64,000 nt of DNA, taken from positions 1 through 64,000 of the forward strand of contig JACYMD010000110.1 of assembly GCA_015272215.1 (NCBI GenBank), in the 5' to 3' direction. A model generated the notes under the pieces. That model did not search any database and was not told the origin of the DNA. It was given only the letters and a program-made list of their open reading frames with translations. The stretch comes from Rivularia sp. T60_A2020_040. GTDB taxonomy: Bacteria; Cyanobacteriota; Cyanobacteriia; Cyanobacteriales; Nostocaceae. A program made the position numbers and the translations under genes. Each line of letters opens with the position of its first letter. Positions within the stretch are counted from its first letter, which is position 1. Positions 8,346-18,372 of the stretch are shown in pieces.

Positions 8346-9298
8346 AAAAAACTCAAATCTTCAACTAAACTCGCTAACAAACCAACTTTATCTACTTGTA
8401 AAGCAACCCAAGCATTTGCGTGAGTTTTAGCATTGAGTCTTTGATCAAAAAGAGTTGCTCCTTGAGTATAATCACCTTGAGTTTCAATTTCTACTAGAGC
8501 GCGACGAAAGAGTAAAGTTTCCGGATAAAATAAATAAGCAACCGCAGCACCATCATGAACAAGAAAACCTTTTATGCCTTTAGTTTGACGATATCTTAGA
8601 GAAGCTGTTGTCATAAAGTTACATAATCGAGATAAAAACTTCGTCAAATAACTTTGAGAATTACGAATTATATCCTCAGCCATTTCTGGAGTAAAAATTA
8701 ATTCGTGAGTGATATCTAAAGGTAAAACTACAATATCATTACGACTAGCAAATACTTTTGCTGCGGCTTGTGAATTATATATAATATTAAATTCAGCGTA
8801 AGGAGTAACATTACCCGGAACTTTAAAAGCACCCCCCATAATCACAATTTCCTTGGCTTTTTTTAAAATACCGGGACTTTTGCTTTCAGCACTAGCTAAA
8901 TTAGTTAAAGGTGCAACTGCAAGGATAGTAATTTCTCCAGGATAAGCATGAAGTTTATCGACAATTAAATCATCGGAATAAATTGCACTATCAAAATGAT
9001 GTTTAGCTGCGGGTAAATCATCGGAAATATTACCCATACCATCCATACCGTGAATATAAGCAGCATCGGCAATTTTGGAGTCTTTTAGCGTTACTCCTCG
9101 ACCTAATTCTACTTGTTCAAATCCTCCTAAACTCAAAACTTTACTAGCATTAATAAAAGTTTGTTTAGCATCGACATTACCTTCAGCAGTAGTAACGGCA
9201 ATTAATTCTGCCTTGCCTTGTTTTACCAAACTTTGTAGCCACAATAAAGCAAATATATCATCACCACCGGGGTCTGTATCTAGGATTATTTTGTTCAT
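8333..9298 (-). CDS. Inosine-uridine preferring nucleoside hydrolase family
   Basis: A 321-residue enzyme of the nucleoside N-ribohydrolase family, which splits ribonucleosides into base and ribose. The N-terminal calcium-binding signature MNKIILDTDPGGDDIFAL is complete. Further family features are VTTAEGNVD, IHGMDGMGN, ILAVAPLTNLA, IVIMGGAFKVPGN, AEFNIIYNSQAAAKVF and the late HDGAAVAYL aspartate. The length is normal and there is no signal peptide, so it is cytoplasmic. It probably serves purine/pyrimidine salvage; the exact base preference cannot be read. It is a lone gene between repeat-rich spacers, and its stop codon lies inside the AATTACC tract. Confidence 0.9.
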   Translation of the reverse strand: MNKIILDTDPGGDDIFALLWLQSLVKQGKAELIAVTTAEGNVDAKQTFINASKVLSLGGFEQVELGRGVTLKDSKIADAAYIHGMDGMGNISDDLPAAKHHFDSAIYSDDLIVDKLHAYPGEITILAVAPLTNLASAESKSPGILKKAKEIVIMGGAFKVPGNVTPYAEFNIIYNSQAAAKVFASRNDIVVLPLDITHELIFTPEMAEDIIRNSQSYLTKFLSRLCNFMTTASLRYRQTKGIKGFLVHDGAAVAYLFYPETLLFRRALVEIETQGDYTQGATLFDQRLNAKTHANAWVALQVDKVGLLASLVEDLSFLGNC

Positions 9299-9551
9299 GG
9301 GGTACTATTTACGCTTCAGCGCTAAATTATATCAAATCCTTTGTGATTAAAATAACTTATCTTTTAACGCCGAGAAACGCAAAGGAAAGCGCGGAGTTAT
9401 GCAGAGTTTTTAGAATAGAGACATTGCGTTATCACATCTAAGTATTACTAACCATTACAATTTACAATGAAACTGAGAAATTCATCTTTGAGTAGCGTGT
9501 AAATAAATAGGGTAAATTATTCTTATGTGTGTTCTCAAATAATTGAATATT

Positions 9552-9971
9552 ATGGCTATTAATTCTACTTGTCAATCAGAAGAATTTATTGAAGCAATAA
9601 ATTATTGGGATTTGGATAAATTATATATAGATTTATCATCTGCCAAAGGTAAGAGATTAACTCCCACAGAAAAGAAACTTTTACGAGGAATATTATGTGG
9701 TTATAGCCCTGGAGAAATAGCACAGAAGCTTTATCAAGCTAAAAATTCTAATTCAGTAAGAGTAAGTTTATCTAATGGTTTATATAGATATTTGGAAGAG
9801 TTATTGATTAATCTGAATGAGGAGGAATTTAAAATTAAAAGTTGGAATAAAATTCCCATTTATTTAGAGAAGGCTGGTTACAAAAGAATATCTTACAAAG
9901 TCTGTTTAGTTTATAGTGTTACAGTAACAGCATCTGCTCGATTTAATTTCATGCTCATGGAAAAACTTTAG
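9552..9971 (+). CDS. Small HTH protein (vWA-MoxR-associated N-terminal domain type)
   Basis: A 139-residue protein. I prefer the ATG at 9552 to an upstream TTG at 9543. The central part, RLTPTEKKLLRGILCGYSPGEIAQKLYQAKNSNSVRVSLSNGLYRYLEELL, is a LuxR-like helix-turn-helix arrangement. It is common at the N-terminus of cyanobacterial vWA-MoxR-associated and NB-ARC/WD40 conflict-system proteins, where the line typically reads LT..E..ILRG...G.SY.EIA. Here it stands alone with no effector domain following. The C-terminus is hydrophobic and short. It may be a small regulator or the residue of a larger gene. It points toward the repeat-protein genes but is on the opposite strand. Confidence 0.6.
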   Translation: MAINSTCQSEEFIEAINYWDLDKLYIDLSSAKGKRLTPTEKKLLRGILCGYSPGEIAQKLYQAKNSNSVRVSLSNGLYRYLEELLINLNEEEFKIKSWNKIPIYLEKAGYKRISYKVCLVYSVTVTASARFNFMLMEKL

Positions 9972-9994
9972 TCAGTATAGACAGAAAGTTTTCC

Positions 9995-10020
9995 ATAAAA
10001 AAACGGGTTGTTAAACCCGC
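9995..10020 (-). terminator. Rho-independent terminator, minus strand
   Basis: Read on the minus strand, GCGGGTTTAACAACCCG forms a hairpin followed by TTTTTTTA. It lies about 190 bases past the stop of the GNGNW-repeat gene and should end that transcript. It also sits 24 bases past the convergent HTH gene. Confidence 0.65.
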
Positions 10021-10210
10021 GCCACAAGATTTATTTCTCGTATTTTTTATCTGCATATTTTCTGTGTATGTTTGTAGTTGGGCTTTAAAGCTTTATTTGA
10101 GCGATAAAAGCTGCTACACAGCCGCTTCGCTAACTCAACTACGAACTAACTCATCAAAATTAATGTGATGGAGTAGCAATAAGGTTTTTAAAAACCATTT
10201 CACTCTTCAA

Positions 10211-12067
10211 TCAAGTCGAAAGAAAACTCATAACACTACCAGAATCAAGAAACTGTTCCTGATAAGTATTCAGCGCTGAATCATCAAAATCTTCCGTTAA
10301 TGGTTGGAAGATTTCACCCATTTTATTCATTACTGAATCAACAAGCATATCGGCACTTTTCTTCACACCAATTCCCATGGCTATAGTTTCTAATTCACCC
10401 AAGAAACCGTCACCAATTTCGGCTGATTTATCAATTACAACCGACCAATTACCATTACCAATTACAATACTGTTATCGGTATAAACTCGATTTCCGTTTC
10501 CGATTATTGTATTATTATCACCGAAATTCCAATTACCATTACCAATGGTTGTATTATTCTCTCCAAACTGCCAATTACCATTACCAAGGGTTGTATTGTC
10601 ATTACTAGAATCCCAATACCAGTTACCATTACCAACGGTTTTATTATCAGTAGTAAAATCTAAATGCCAGTTACCATTACCAACGGTTATATTATTAGTT
10701 GTACCATCCCAATTCCAATTTCCATTACCAATAGTTGCATTATCACTACCATAATTCCAATTAGCATTACCGATAACTGCATTATCACTACCAAAGTCTT
10801 GATTTCCGTTACCAATTGGAATCTCACCTTCAGGAGTGCTAAATACATTTTCGGAACCGTTAAATGGTAATAAACCATCCAAGGCAACATTGATAATATC
10901 AAAAGGAATTTCTTCCGCTAAAGTACCTTCACCAAAAGGATTAAATTCACCGCTAGCAAAGGGATTATCATCACCGACTAATTCCTGAAAAGAATTTGCA
11001 GAATTATTGAAGCTAAACATATCATTACGAAACAGCGTCAATAAGTCATTGGGTGTTTGTAATGGTGTATTATTACCATTACCAAAAGTACCTGGATAAT
11101 TAAGATTTGCGTTAAATCTTAATAGACTATCTCTAACAGTTCTTAAAGTTTTAGCTGTTGATTGGTTGGGTATAGTGCTGTAACTAGATTCATTTTCACC
11201 AGCATTTAAGAATGGTAAATCTTCACCAGCAATTATTCCTACTATATTAAAAGATGCTGAAGCCTCTCCATTATCGTTTTCTGCAAAGGGATTTCCACTT
11301 TCTCCACCAGCAAAGGGATTTCCAGCTTCTCCACCACCAGCAAAGGGATTTCCACCTTCTCCACCACCAGCAAAGGGATTTCCACCTTCTCCACCAGCAA
11401 AGGGGTTTCCACCTTCTCCACTAGCAAAAGGATTTCCACCTTCATCATTTACGAAAGGATTGATATCTTCGCTACTTACTTCTTGATTTTCTGAGCTTTT
11501 ACCTTCGTTATCTTCAATAGAATTGGAGTTTTGATAATTTGTAAATGAATTATTACTGTTATCTGTAGATAATTTTTCTTTTTCTAAAACAGTATCTTCA
11601 TCTTGAACAGATTTAATATTATCTACAACTTCTTGTGAAGGTAATGGGAAATTTTCTCCCATGGTTGATTGTAATCCTTGATAAGCTGGTGGTGGTGTAA
11701 ATTCTCCCTCACCAAATGGATTTTTACCATCAGCAAACGGATTTTCTTCTGTAAACGGATTACCTGCTGACTCTTGTTTTTTCTCATCCAACGGTAATCT
11801 ATTACGCAATTTTGTAAAAAGAGAATTAATCCTTTCGTCAATATCAGTTCTTACTTCCGAAATTAACGACTGTCGCATGGTTTCATCATCGACTATCCAT
11901 TGTCCATTACCAATAATGATGTTACCAATGTCAAGAGTAGATTTGACTTTACCTTTTGATGATTTGCTACTAGTAGAGAAAGAATTACTAGTACTCATTA
12001 ATGTGTCTGTAAAGTCAATTTCTTTCTTATTAATTTGATTAATAGAGTTTATATCGAAAGATTCCAT
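10211..12067 (-). CDS. Repeat protein with NPFAGGEG and IGNGNW repeats
   Basis: A 618-residue protein I cannot assign to a characterised family. It has no signal peptide, no membrane segment and no cysteine. An N-terminal acidic/serine-rich part holds one IGNGQW. Residues about 203-262 are tandem GNPFAGGEG units, with further NPF motifs elsewhere. Residues about 417-545 hold nine (I/V/L)GNGNW-type repeats with a period of 14-16 residues (for example TTIGNGNWNFGDNN), a pattern expected for a beta-solenoid similar to YadA-like head repeats. The C-terminus looks helical. AGGAGA precedes the ATG by about 10 bases. Its 5' leader resembles that of the next gene (AGGAGAAT, then CAATGGAA), so the two look paralogous. 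A secreted matrix or surface role is a guess. Confidence 0.7.
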   Translation of the reverse strand: MESFDINSINQINKKEIDFTDTLMSTSNSFSTSSKSSKGKVKSTLDIGNIIIGNGQWIVDDETMRQSLISEVRTDIDERINSLFTKLRNRLPLDEKKQESAGNPFTEENPFADGKNPFGEGEFTPPPAYQGLQSTMGENFPLPSQEVVDNIKSVQDEDTVLEKEKLSTDNSNNSFTNYQNSNSIEDNEGKSSENQEVSSEDINPFVNDEGGNPFASGEGGNPFAGGEGGNPFAGGGEGGNPFAGGGEAGNPFAGGESGNPFAENDNGEASASFNIVGIIAGEDLPFLNAGENESSYSTIPNQSTAKTLRTVRDSLLRFNANLNYPGTFGNGNNTPLQTPNDLLTLFRNDMFSFNNSANSFQELVGDDNPFASGEFNPFGEGTLAEEIPFDIINVALDGLLPFNGSENVFSTPEGEIPIGNGNQDFGSDNAVIGNANWNYGSDNATIGNGNWNWDGTTNNITVGNGNWHLDFTTDNKTVGNGNWYWDSSNDNTTLGNGNWQFGENNTTIGNGNWNFGDNNTIIGNGNRVYTDNSIVIGNGNWSVVIDKSAEIGDGFLGELETIAMGIGVKKSADMLVDSVMNKMGEIFQPLTEDFDDSALNTYQEQFLDSGSVMSFLST

Positions 12068-12296
12068 TGATAATATTCTCCTGGAAATTAAAATTGAGGT
12101 TGATAAAAAATAAAGGAAATATTTTTCTTTTAAAGGGTTACGTTTACATATTTAGAAAATTAAAAAATATGTAGAGACGTACAATTACTACGTCCCCACA
12201 ATACGGCTATGAACCAACAGTTTTCACAATCATAAATTGATTAATTGTGAATGATTAACTGGCGAAATAATTACTTTCAGTCGTCATCAAAAACTA

Positions 12297-13007
12297 TTAA
12301 ATGCCACCGAAGCCGCCACCAAATGACATTCCACCGGAGAATGGATTAGAACCGCCGCCCATGCCGCCTTCACCACCGGAGAATGGATTGGAACCGCCGC
12401 CGAAGCCACCCTCACCACCGGAGAATGGATTGGAACCGCCGCCGAAGCCACCCTCACCACCAGCAAATGGATTAGAACCAGCACCAAATGAGATTCCACC
12501 CTCACCACCGGAGAATGGATTAGAACCGCCGCCCATGCCGCCTTCACCACCGGAGAATGGATTGGAACCGCCGCCGAAGCCACCCTCACCACCGGAGAAT
12601 GGATTAGAACCAGCACCAAATGAGATTCCGCCTTCACCACCAGCGGATGGATTGGAACCGCCGCCGAAACCGCCCATTCCGCCACCTGCGGATGGATTAC
12701 CTTCGCCGCCGCCGAAACCACTGCCCATTCCGCCGCCGAAACTACTTTCTGTAGGGTTTACACCACCTGCAAATATGTTCCAGAAGTTATCTCCAGCGAA
12801 AGGATTACCACCATAAGGTAATTCACTCATCTCTACATCAGCAGGAGGGCCACCTTCTCCACCACCAAAGGGGTTTTCACCACCCATTGAACCGCCAAGA
12901 TTGCCGAATATATCCTCAATTGTCAGATTTTCTCCATCTGCGCCTTGAATCTCAAGTAGACGAGAAAACGGACCGATATTCGGTTGACTGTTTGTTTGTT
13001 CTTCCAT
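12297..13007 (-). CDS. Glycine-rich NPFSGGEGG repeat protein
   Basis: A 236-residue protein. The N-terminus is non-repetitive (MEEQTNSQPNIGPFSRLLEIQ, then NLTIEDIFGNLG) and the protein passes into NPFGGGEGG. From about residue 95 to the end it is built of 14- and 16-residue units such as SNPFSGGEGGMGGG and SNPFAGGEGGFGGG. At DNA level this is a 42/48-base tandem repeat, visibly more GC-rich than anything near it. AGGAGA precedes the start, and the gene shares its NPF-Gly-Gly unit and leader with the downstream 618-residue protein. There is no signal peptide and no cysteine. The function is unknown. Unit number could vary by slippage. The proline-rich ORF on the other strand is a shadow. Confidence 0.7.
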   Translation of the reverse strand: MEEQTNSQPNIGPFSRLLEIQGADGENLTIEDIFGNLGGSMGGENPFGGGEGGPPADVEMSELPYGGNPFAGDNFWNIFAGGVNPTESSFGGGMGSGFGGGEGNPSAGGGMGGFGGGSNPSAGGEGGISFGAGSNPFSGGEGGFGGGSNPFSGGEGGMGGGSNPFSGGEGGISFGAGSNPFAGGEGGFGGGSNPFSGGEGGFGGGSNPFSGGEGGMGGGSNPFSGGMSFGGGFGGI

Positions 13008-13565
13008 TGTGAATGATTCTCCTATGTTGAGACTTTTTTTACTAAATTAAGAAACTAAATATGAGAGTGTTTCCTAATTTTTTTAATAAAGATTATTGAT
13101 TGATAATTAACCAACAATAATGTCGTAATTAAAGTTAGTTGCATTGATGAATATCTAAGTTATTCTTTTCTAATCAATCTGCCAAATCAGAAAAAAAATA
13201 GCGTAAATATACTCTTAGATTTCAGTTATAGACTTAGATGCAGAACGTACATATATAAGATAATTGATTTCTATATTGAATACTATGAATAATATTTTGA
13301 TGATTCTTTCGTTTCTTTAGATATTTTTTTGTATAAGAATTTATATTAAATAAAATTTTATGTATGTATAAATATATTAGTAATAAAAAGTACAAAATGT
13401 TTGATTTGATAAAATTAATATTCCGCTTTTCGGTTGAATGCAATACAAATTAAAGTTATGGAAATTCGGACGGGCAAGGATGCCCATCCCACAATTTGAA
13501 TGTATTTGACTCAAATGAAATTTGCTATATATATTAAATTAGTTGATTAATTAGTTAAATATAGG
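13008..13565. other. AT-rich intergenic region, no gene seen
   Basis: About 560 bases upstream of the glycine-rich repeat gene. It presumably holds that gene's promoter on the minus strand. Near 13470-13492 lies a palindromic piece, GGACGGGCAAGGATGCCCAT, related to the repeat at 8180. Nothing else is supported. Confidence 0.45.
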
Positions 13566-13624
13566 TAAAAAAAAATAGGCACGTATTTAAAATAAGCCCA
13601 AAAAAGCTTTATTACGTGTCTATT
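13566..13624 (-). terminator. Terminator of the scytonemin/trp operon
   Basis: Read on the minus strand, AATAGACACGTA pairs with TACGTGCCTATT (one A-C mismatch) around an AT-rich loop, and the stem is followed by a run of nine T. It lies about 105 bases after the trpD stop, where the twenty-gene minus-strand run ends. It is one of the clearest terminators in the window. Confidence 0.8.
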
Positions 13625-13728
13625 ATTAATCAATTTATAAATTATCATGTGAATTTTATGGTGAATCCTCGATTACTCTTCCCAGGAAAAGAAGCTGTAA
13701 AACCATTAACTATCAACTTTCAATTAAT

Positions 13729-14790
13729 TCATCGCAAAAACTCAGCAAGCTGTTCTAATTTATGCCAAGCTGCACCACTCTTCAAAACGTCTTTAGCAAT
13801 CACAACACCTTTAGTACAACGTTCTAAAATATCTTCACCATCAATAGCTTCTCCAACTTCCAAAGCTAAAGCTGTATTTAAAGCAACTACATCAAGTTGT
13901 GCTTGAGTGCCTTTTCCTTGTAAAACAGCTTGTAAAATTTCGGCATTTTCTTGAACTTCTCCACCTTTTAAAGCACTAATTGGTGCAGAACTTAAACCTA
14001 ATTTCTCTGCCGTTAATTCCAATATTTTTACTTCTTTGTTCTCAATAATTGCGACATCATTAATATCACCTAAACCACCTTCATCTAATCTTTCTCGTCC
14101 ATGAATCACAATTCCTCGACGAATTCCTAATTGAGATAAAGCTTGAGCAATTGTGTGTACTAAAAACGGATCGGATACACCAATAACTTGCCCTGTAGGA
14201 CGCATGGGATTTACCAACGGACCAAGTAAGTTAAAAATAGTACGTACTTTCAAAGTTTTCCGCAAAGGTGCCACGGGCTTCAAAGCCGGATGCCAACCGG
14301 GTGCAAACAAAAATGTTACGCCGATTTCATCCACAGCAGACCGTACTTTTTCGGGATCAGCTTGCAGATTTATACCTAATGCTTCCAGTACGTCAGCGGA
14401 ACCAGTTTTACTCGAAGCCGAACGATTACCGTGTTTTGCCACCTTTACCCCCGCAGCAGCAGCGACAAAAGCTACAGCAGTGGAAATATTAAAAGTAGAA
14501 GCACCATCTCCCCCAGTTCCGCAAGTATCGATTAATGGAAACTCATATTGTTGATTTTCGATTCCTCCTAAAGACAGAGATTGTAAAACTTGAGCCATAC
14601 CTACTAATTCTTCAGGAGAGACTCCTTTGGCTTGAATTGCGGTCAAAATTGCCCCCGAAAGTACGGGAGGAATTTCATCTCTGAGCCATCCTTCAATTAA
14701 TTGAGTTGCTTGATTGACGCTGAGAGACTCTTTATTTAGTAGCTGTTGCAATAAAGTAGACCACCGAGAAGTATCCGAAGTTTGAGACAT
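13729..14790 (-). CDS. trpD: Anthranilate phosphoribosyltransferase
   Basis: 353 residues. TrpD transfers the phosphoribosyl group of PRPP to anthranilate, the second step of the tryptophan branch. The family signatures are [19 protein letters not shown] (PRPP-binding GTGGD loop), [55 protein letters not shown] and [15 protein letters not shown]. The length is normal. It is the last gene of the minus-strand scytonemin/ebo/trp run and is followed by a strong terminator. Being in this cluster, it is probably the copy that supplies tryptophan for scytonemin, additional to a housekeeping set elsewhere (inference). A repeat of the GATTTTAGATTTTAG type precedes its start. Confidence 0.95.
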   Translation of the reverse strand: MSQTSDTSRWSTLLQQLLNKESLSVNQATQLIEGWLRDEIPPVLSGAILTAIQAKGVSPEELVGMAQVLQSLSLGGIENQQYEFPLIDTCGTGGDGASTFNISTAVAFVAAAAGVKVAKHGNRSASSKTGSADVLEALGINLQADPEKVRSAVDEIGVTFLFAPGWHPALKPVAPLRKTLKVRTIFNLLGPLVNPMRPTGQVIGVSDPFLVHTIAQALSQLGIRRGIVIHGRERLDEGGLGDINDVAIIENKEVKILELTAEKLGLSSAPISALKGGEVQENAEILQAVLQGKGTQAQLDVVALNTALALEVGEAIDGEDILERCTKGVVIAKDVLKSGAAWHKLEQLAEFLR

Positions 14791-14901
14791 TCGATTTTAG
14801 ATTTTAGATTTTAGATTTTGGATTCACTAAGAAAGAATATAAAGCATTAGTGAAAAAGGTTATTCTAATATTTCACCACATTAATTCTGACAGAGTGCTG
14901 C

Positions 14902-15022
14902 TGTAGAGACGTAGCACTGCTACGTCTCACTATGGTTTCCGTGAAAACGAACCATTCAAAAAGAATCAATATAGTTCGTTTTTCCGCTTATATTTGGGAG
15001 ACGTTATGTATAACGTCTCTAC
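14902..15022. repeat. Two copies of the GTAGAGACGT palindromic repeat
   Basis: Copy 1 (14902-14929) reads GTAGAGACGTAGCA then CTGCTACGTCTCAC. Copy 2 (14998-15022) is GAGACGTTATGTATAACGTCTC. Related palindromes lie near 30248, 32342, 39347, 47564 and 58156. They occupy the trpB-trpD spacer and could form stable hairpins in the mRNA. Confidence 0.8.
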
Positions 15023-15069
15023 AAACTATCAGAATAAATGAAATCAACCACTAGGGTAAGAAATAATCA

Positions 15070-16308
15070 CTAAAGATTAATTACTTTAGCTACAGTTTGT
15101 ACGTCTTTATCACCTCTACCGGAACAGTTAATAACTAACTTGGGACTACCATCTAATTGAGGACAAAGTGTTTCTAGATAAGCAAAAGCGTGAGCGGTTT
15201 CTAATGCGGGAATAATTCCCTCTAATTCTGATACTTTTCTAAATGCTGCTAATGCTTCCTCATCGGTTACACTGTAGTATTCAGCGCGATTCATATCTTT
15301 GAGAAAACTGTGTTCTGGACCAACTCCGGGATAGTCCAAACCAGCGCTGATTGAATGTGCTTCGATGATTTGTCCGTCTTCATCTTGCAACAAATAACTC
15401 ATTGCACCGTGCAATACTCCAACTCTACCTTTAGTCAAAGTTGCAGCGTGTTTTTCGGTAGTTACACCTTCTCCAGCGGCTTCAACTCCAATCAATCGGA
15501 CAGATTCTTCGTTAACAAATTCGTGAAACAGTCCCATTGCATTGGAACCACCACCGACGCAAGCTAGAAGAATATCCGGTAATCCTCCCCATTTTTCCTG
15601 GCATTGATTGCGAGTTTCCGTACCGATGATGGCATGATAATCCCGTACTAACATGGGGTAGGGATGGGGACCTGCAACGGAACCTAAAATGTAGTGTGTG
15701 GTTTCCACATTAGTTACCCAATCGCGAATTGCTTCAGAAGTTGCATCTTTAAGAGTTCCGGTTCCTGCTGACACCGGACTAACTTCTGCTCCCATCAACC
15801 GCATCCGAAATACGTTGAGGGCTTGTCTTTCCATGTCATGAATACCCATGAAAATCACGCACTTCAAACCGAAGCGAGCGCAAGCGGTAGCAGTGGCAAC
15901 TCCGTGCTGTCCGGCTCCAGTTTCGGCGATAATCCTTTGTTTACCCATGCGTTTGGCTAATAATACCTGAGCTAAAGCATTATTAATTTTGTGAGCGCCC
16001 GTGTGATTTAAGTCTTCGCGCTTTAAGTAAATTTGCGCTCCAGAACCATCGGGTTTCGCGTAATGTTGCGTTAAACGTTCCGCAAAATATAAAGGGCTAG
16101 GTCTCCCTACATAATCCCGTAACAAGCCATTTAATTCAGCTTTAAAATCAGAGTCATGACGATACTTTTCGTAAGCAATTTCCAACTCACTTAATGCGGG
16201 CATTAAAGTTTCGGGAACGTACTTTCCACCGAATTGTCCAAATCTGCCCAAATTATCGGGACGAGCAGTTGATGAGATTTTTGTGCTGATATCTGGAGTG
16301 CTGACCAT
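15070..16308 (-). CDS. trpB: Tryptophan synthase beta subunit
   Basis: 412 residues. This PLP enzyme joins indole and serine to make tryptophan, in complex with TrpA. Visible are [19 protein letters not shown] at the N-terminus, [20 protein letters not shown] (the lysine in HTGAHK carries PLP), [25 protein letters not shown] (PLP phosphate loop) and the C-terminal [11 protein letters not shown]. The length is normal. It follows trpA by 76 bases of tandem repeat. Its place in the scytonemin cluster argues for a pathway-dedicated TrpB. Confidence 0.96.
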   Translation of the reverse strand: MVSTPDISTKISSTARPDNLGRFGQFGGKYVPETLMPALSELEIAYEKYRHDSDFKAELNGLLRDYVGRPSPLYFAERLTQHYAKPDGSGAQIYLKREDLNHTGAHKINNALAQVLLAKRMGKQRIIAETGAGQHGVATATACARFGLKCVIFMGIHDMERQALNVFRMRLMGAEVSPVSAGTGTLKDATSEAIRDWVTNVETTHYILGSVAGPHPYPMLVRDYHAIIGTETRNQCQEKWGGLPDILLACVGGGSNAMGLFHEFVNEESVRLIGVEAAGEGVTTEKHAATLTKGRVGVLHGAMSYLLQDEDGQIIEAHSISAGLDYPGVGPEHSFLKDMNRAEYYSVTDEEALAAFRKVSELEGIIPALETAHAFAYLETLCPQLDGSPKLVINCSGRGDKDVQTVAKVINL

Positions 16309-16384
16309 TTTGATTTATATTCCTTGTGGTAATTGGTATTTTTTTAACTCTTAACTCCTAACTCCTAACTCCTAACCTTTAACC

Positions 16385-17206
16385 TTATTTCCCTGCAACT
16401 GTTAATTGTTCTGTAGAGATTGCGGTTTTTAATTCCTTGCAAAGTTCTTCGACTGCTTGCAATCCTTGTTCTGGGGTACCGTTTGCTAATCTTTTGACAA
16501 ATGCACTACCAACGATTACTGCATCGGCACCCCATTCTTTGGCTTGAGTTGCTTGTTCTGCACCGGATATACCGAAACCAAGTCCAATTGCTTTATCAGT
16601 AATACCACGCATTTCTTGCAGTAAGTCTTTGACTCTGCCTTCCAAACTAGTACGTACTCCGGTAACACCAGTTACACTGACGAGGTAGATAAAACCTTGA
16701 GAATATTTAGCGATCGCGCTTATCCTATCTTTGGAACTAGTAGGGGCTACGAGCAAAGTTAGTTCAATTTCAAATTCTTGGGCAGAATGTATTAATTTTT
16801 CAGCTTCTTCTAACGGTAAATCCGGAACTACCAACCCTTTTACCCCAACTTCAGCAACTTTTTTCAAAAACTCTTTAATCCCTAAATTTAAAATGGGATT
16901 GTAATAAGTAAATAAAATAATCGGTGCTTGTAATTGAGGAGTTAATGTCTTTAGCATTTGCAAAACATGGTCTAACTTCGTACCATTTTGTAAGGCACGA
17001 GTAGCAGCAGCTTGAATTACTGGACCATCAGCTAAAGGGTCAGAATAAGGAACACCTAACTCAATGAAACTAGCACCATTTTTATCTAATATTTTCAGTG
17101 CTTTTGCAGTAGTTTCTAAATCCGGATCTCCCGCAGTAATAAACGGAATTAAAGCGCAAGTATGGGATTTTCTTAATTCTTCAAAGCGTTGAGATATTGT
17201 AGTCAT
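16385..17206 (-). CDS. trpA: Tryptophan synthase alpha subunit
   Basis: 273 residues, a TIM-barrel enzyme that cleaves indole-glycerol phosphate to indole and glyceraldehyde-3-phosphate. Key features are [31 protein letters not shown] (catalytic Glu and Asp both present), [40 protein letters not shown] (mobile loop threonine) and VIVGSAFVK. The length is normal. It lies between trpC and trpB on the same strand with spacers of 50-80 bases. An HIP1 site (GCGATCGC) lies inside the gene near 16711. Confidence 0.96.
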   Translation of the reverse strand: MTTISQRFEELRKSHTCALIPFITAGDPDLETTAKALKILDKNGASFIELGVPYSDPLADGPVIQAAATRALQNGTKLDHVLQMLKTLTPQLQAPIILFTYYNPILNLGIKEFLKKVAEVGVKGLVVPDLPLEEAEKLIHSAQEFEIELTLLVAPTSSKDRISAIAKYSQGFIYLVSVTGVTGVRTSLEGRVKDLLQEMRGITDKAIGLGFGISGAEQATQAKEWGADAVIVGSAFVKRLANGTPEQGLQAVEELCKELKTAISTEQLTVAGK

Positions 17207-17259
17207 GTGATTAATTTTAATTGGTAATGGGTAATTGGTAATTGAGGGATTCTTAACTC

Positions 17260-18114
17260 CTAACTCTCTTTCCCCAGCAATTTCCTTACTGCTTCTTCTA
17301 TATCAGGTTGCTTAACTAAAGATTCTCCTACCAAAACGGCACGAGCGCCAGCGTTATTCACGAAGGTTAAATCTTCAGGGGTATATATACCGGATTCACT
17401 GACAACAGTAATTCCAAAACTTTGTAATTGGGATTTTCTTTGAGAAATTAGTTGCTCGGTGGTTGCCAAATCTACAGTAAACTTCTTGAGGTTGCGGTTG
17501 TTAATTCCTACTAACTTAATGTCAGAAAGTCTTAAAACTCTATCCAACTCCTTATCGGTATGAACTTCCACTAACGCTGTCATTTTCAAGCTGTGAATTA
17601 CCCGCAAAAAATCTTTTAGCTGTACGTCAGATAGAATTGATGCTATTAATAACACAGCATCAGCACCCGCAGTTCTAGCTAAATATATTTGATATAAATC
17701 GATAATAAATTCTTTGCATAATAGCGGTAATTCTACGCTTTTTCTCACCTTACGCAAGTTGTCAAAACTACCTTGAAAAAACTTACTATCGGTGAGAACT
17801 GAAAGGCAAGCGGCTCCACCTTTTTCATAGGCTTGAGCTATATTTACCGGGTCAAAATCTTCCCGAATAATTCCTTTACTCGGTGATGCTTTTTTAACTT
17901 CAGCAATCAAACTAGGACAGTGAGAATTATTTTGCAAAGCCTGTAAAAAATCTCGTACCTCCGGCGCATTTTTTACTTGTTGTTGCACCTCAGCCAAAGG
18001 TAAATCTAACCGCATTTGAGTAACTTCTTGCTTTTTATACAAGACTATTTCCTCAAGAATGTGCCGGGGTTTAGTTAACATATTGATTTTATTCAGAGTT
18101 GAGACATTATTCAT
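17260..18114 (-). CDS. trpC: Indole-3-glycerol phosphate synthase
   Basis: 284 residues. TrpC closes the indole ring by decarboxylative cyclisation of carboxyphenylamino-deoxyribulose phosphate. Motifs are [14 protein letters not shown] at the N-terminus, [22 protein letters not shown] (catalytic lysine and phosphate site), [58 protein letters not shown] and [11 protein letters not shown]. The chosen ATG at 18114 adds eleven residues to an inner Met (MLTKPRHIL); neither has a strong ribosome binding site, so the start is open. It is a single-domain TrpC, not fused to TrpF. No trpF is seen in the window. Confidence 0.95.
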   Translation of the reverse strand: MNNVSTLNKINMLTKPRHILEEIVLYKKQEVTQMRLDLPLAEVQQQVKNAPEVRDFLQALQNNSHCPSLIAEVKKASPSKGIIREDFDPVNIAQAYEKGGAACLSVLTDSKFFQGSFDNLRKVRKSVELPLLCKEFIIDLYQIYLARTAGADAVLLIASILSDVQLKDFLRVIHSLKMTALVEVHTDKELDRVLRLSDIKLVGINNRNLKKFTVDLATTEQLISQRKSQLQSFGITVVSESGIYTPEDLTFVNNAGARAVLVGESLVKQPDIEEAVRKLLGKES

Positions 18115-18372
18115 AATATTACTTTCTAAGAACAGGTGACACCAGTTTTAGTTCGCGATCGCGAATTACTATAAATTACTTACCGACGGTTTTTAAAAAT
18201 TATGCAATAGTAAACTAGTACCAACTAGTTTCATACTAAGTTATCAACAAAAAACTCCGCGTCCCTTAGCATATACCTTTGCGCTCCTTTGCGTTAAAAA
18301 GTATATTTTTTCCTTAAACCTGATTAAAGAGCGCGAGTAAAACACCCGCAATCTCCGTATTTCTCACAGTTC

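Noticed and set aside
12301-12816. A 171-codon proline-rich frame on the plus strand (PPKPP and GLEPPP units)
   Set aside because: It is the exact complement of the glycine-rich repeat gene; the repeat keeps all frames open. The minus-strand frame has a good ribosome binding site and a paralogue next door, this one has neither.
13616-13906. A 96-codon plus-strand frame opposite the end of trpD
   Set aside because: It overlaps the conserved trpD coding region and the operon terminator; nothing in it looks like a protein.
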